Shown: piece after piece, positions 31,953-32,847 of the stretch
How the letters are laid out: each line of letters starts with the position of its first letter
Numbering within the stretch: the stretch's first letter is position 1
Assembly (NCBI GenBank): GCA_027023445.1
Contig: JALVVK010000094.1
Coordinates: 1-32,847, forward strand
Direction: 5' to 3'
Source: Deltaproteobacteria bacterium
Lineage (GTDB): Bacteria > Desulfobacterota > Dissulfuribacteria > Dissulfuribacterales > JALVPX01
Length of the DNA stretch: 32,847 nt
Made by a program: the position numbers and the translations under genes
The notes under the pieces: generated by a model
What the model was told of the DNA's origin: nothing
Seen by the model: only the letters and a program-made list of their open reading frames with translations
The model's database searches: none

Positions 31953-32847
31953 CCCGAATTATGCAGCTCAAGGCATAGGGGATCTATTATGACATGATTT
32001 TTAATGTTCGTGGCACGAATTTGCATCAAGGCTTCTTTTGGGGATGGCCCGGGGATAAAAATCAGCGAATCAAGCGCCCTGGTGAATTCCTCCTTGTGAG
32101 GCTACTTCATCAGGTTGTAGGCCAGCATGACCAACTCGAAATAGAGTCTGGCTCCTGCCCAATGCCTCGTAATACTCTTGTCCAGGCCGAATCCGTAGAA
32201 GCCCTCCTTGATAAAGTTCTCGCAGCAGGCACGCTTGTTGTAAACCCGCCAGACATCCTCGCCAGGAGCCTTGCTGTTGGTGGCAATCACCTGATAATTA
32301 TAAAGATCCTCCTGAACGCTCAGAAGCTTGAGCTCCTTGCGGGGCTTTTCTCCCTTTCGAACCAGCTCCCGAATCACCACCAGGCGCATGTCCTTGAGGG
32401 AGGGAAACGGCAGACTCAACTCACCCACAGCAAAACCCTCGCCAAACTCCCTCCAGTTGCCGATACTGAGGATCATTCTTTGGAGCCATACCTGCTGGGG
32501 TACCACTACATAGAACTCGATCTTGCGCGTCATCAGCCAGCGCAGGAATTCGACCTTGAAAAACCCGCTGTCTGCCCGAAGCCTCTTTGCCTTGTTCTCC
32601 GGCAACTTTTTCATTATGGACTGGAGAAAGTCCTGAGCCTTGTAACCACTGGTGCGATTGCCAGGACGAAAGACTCCTCCGATATAGTCCCTTGTCTCCC
32701 CGATAAAGCACATAAGGGGATGGTAGCTGGACCTGCCAGGTTTCTTGGGATTGTAACCCCTCTTGGCCCTGTGCTGCCTGCCAAAGACCGGTATGACGTG
32801 GGAGTCCAGGTCCAGGGTGATGGCATTCATGTCACGAAATCCCCTGC
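31953..32847 (-). mobile_element. IS1380-family insertion sequence, 3' end (other end outside window)
   Basis: The terminal repeat CCCGAATTATGCAGCTC lies at 31953-31969, with TTTAT just outside (31948-31952). The transposase begins 150 bases further in. The left terminus of the MITE at 921 shares the same bases except for two or three, so one transposase may have mobilised both. The region 31892-31952 between the ATP-grasp stop and this end holds no gene. Confidence 0.75.
32102..32847 (-). CDS. IS1380-family DDE transposase, N-terminal part outside the window
   Basis: About 248 C-terminal residues are visible, reading RGFRDMNAITLDLDSHV at the edge. Catalytic residues: Asp in TLDLDSHV, Asp in RLRADSGFF, Glu in CCENFIKEGF. 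Also GRQHRAKRGYNPKKPGRSSY and HWAGARLYFELVMLAYNLMK, both typical of IS1380. Full-length members are about 430 residues, so roughly 180 are missing only because of the window end, not from truncation that can be seen. The visible frame is intact to the TAG at 32102, so the element may be active. Confidence 0.9.
   Translation of the reverse strand, partial: RGFRDMNAITLDLDSHVIPVFGRQHRAKRGYNPKKPGRSSYHPLMCFIGETRDYIGGVFRPGNRTSGYKAQDFLQSIMKKLPENKAKRLRADSGFFKVEFLRWLMTRKIEFYVVVPQQVWLQRMILSIGNWREFGEGFAVGELSLPFPSLKDMRLVVIRELVRKGEKPRKELKLLSVQEDLYNYQVIATNSKAPGEDVWRVYNKRACCENFIKEGFYGFGLDKSITRHWAGARLYFELVMLAYNLMK

Overview
The window looks like chromosome from a flagellated, anaerobic Desulfobacterota-type (deltaproteobacterial) bacterium. 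This is inferred from gene content, not from a marker gene: a DUF39/HcyBio homocysteine-synthesis protein with a CBS partner, nickel-pincer cofactor genes larB and larE, a DUF4911-miaB-DUF151 run, and a large flagellin followed by pseudaminic-acid-type genes.

Layout. (1) 1-5.1 kb, mostly minus strand: larE, hcyBio and a CBS protein form one former operon. A 237-bp MITE-like insertion with a 5-bp target duplication now separates larE from hcyBio. A two-armed array of small palindromes (3.05-3.48 kb) and a 34-codon basic protein gene follow, then larB with a conserved helical protein. (2) 5.3-13.2 kb, plus strand: a phosphotransferase/P-loop kinase fusion, DUF4911, two small genes that each need a one-base homopolymer correction, miaB, a DUF151 nuclease, a PHP phosphatase, a soluble hybrid histidine kinase and an M24 peptidase. 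(3) 13.4-21.6 kb: an 810-residue flagellin whose central region shows hexapeptide beta-helix-like repeats, a terminator, a 580-bp regulatory/repeat region, then a nonulosonic-acid operon: a MerR-HTH/PseB fusion, PseC, an SpsF-like/PseG fusion and a SAF-less PseI-like synthase. Heptanucleotide tandem repeats lie inside pseG and pseI and in two intergenic regions. (4) 21.6-31.9 kb: a tightly packed island with different codon use (CGN rather than AGG arginine). It carries a decayed methyltransferase-like gene, an intact methyltransferase, an AsnB-type amidotransferase, a GT2 glycosyltransferase, a GT9-like protein, a tandem double ATP-grasp protein, an SDR, a DXS-like thiamine-diphosphate enzyme and a second ATP-grasp protein. 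(5) 31.95 kb to the end: one end of an IS1380-family element whose terminal repeat resembles that of the MITE at 0.9 kb.

How it fits together (inference): PseB/C/FG/I would make a CMP-activated nonulosonic acid for the adjacent flagellin, with the MerR domain possibly giving autoregulation and the heptamers possibly giving phase variation. The 22-32 kb island looks like a horizontally acquired pathway for an unusual glycan: a DXS-like carboligase and SDR would build the sugar, the AsnB and three ATP-grasp modules would add amide or amino-acid groups, and the glycosyltransferases would attach it. PseH, a canonical PseF, larA and larC are not present in the window.
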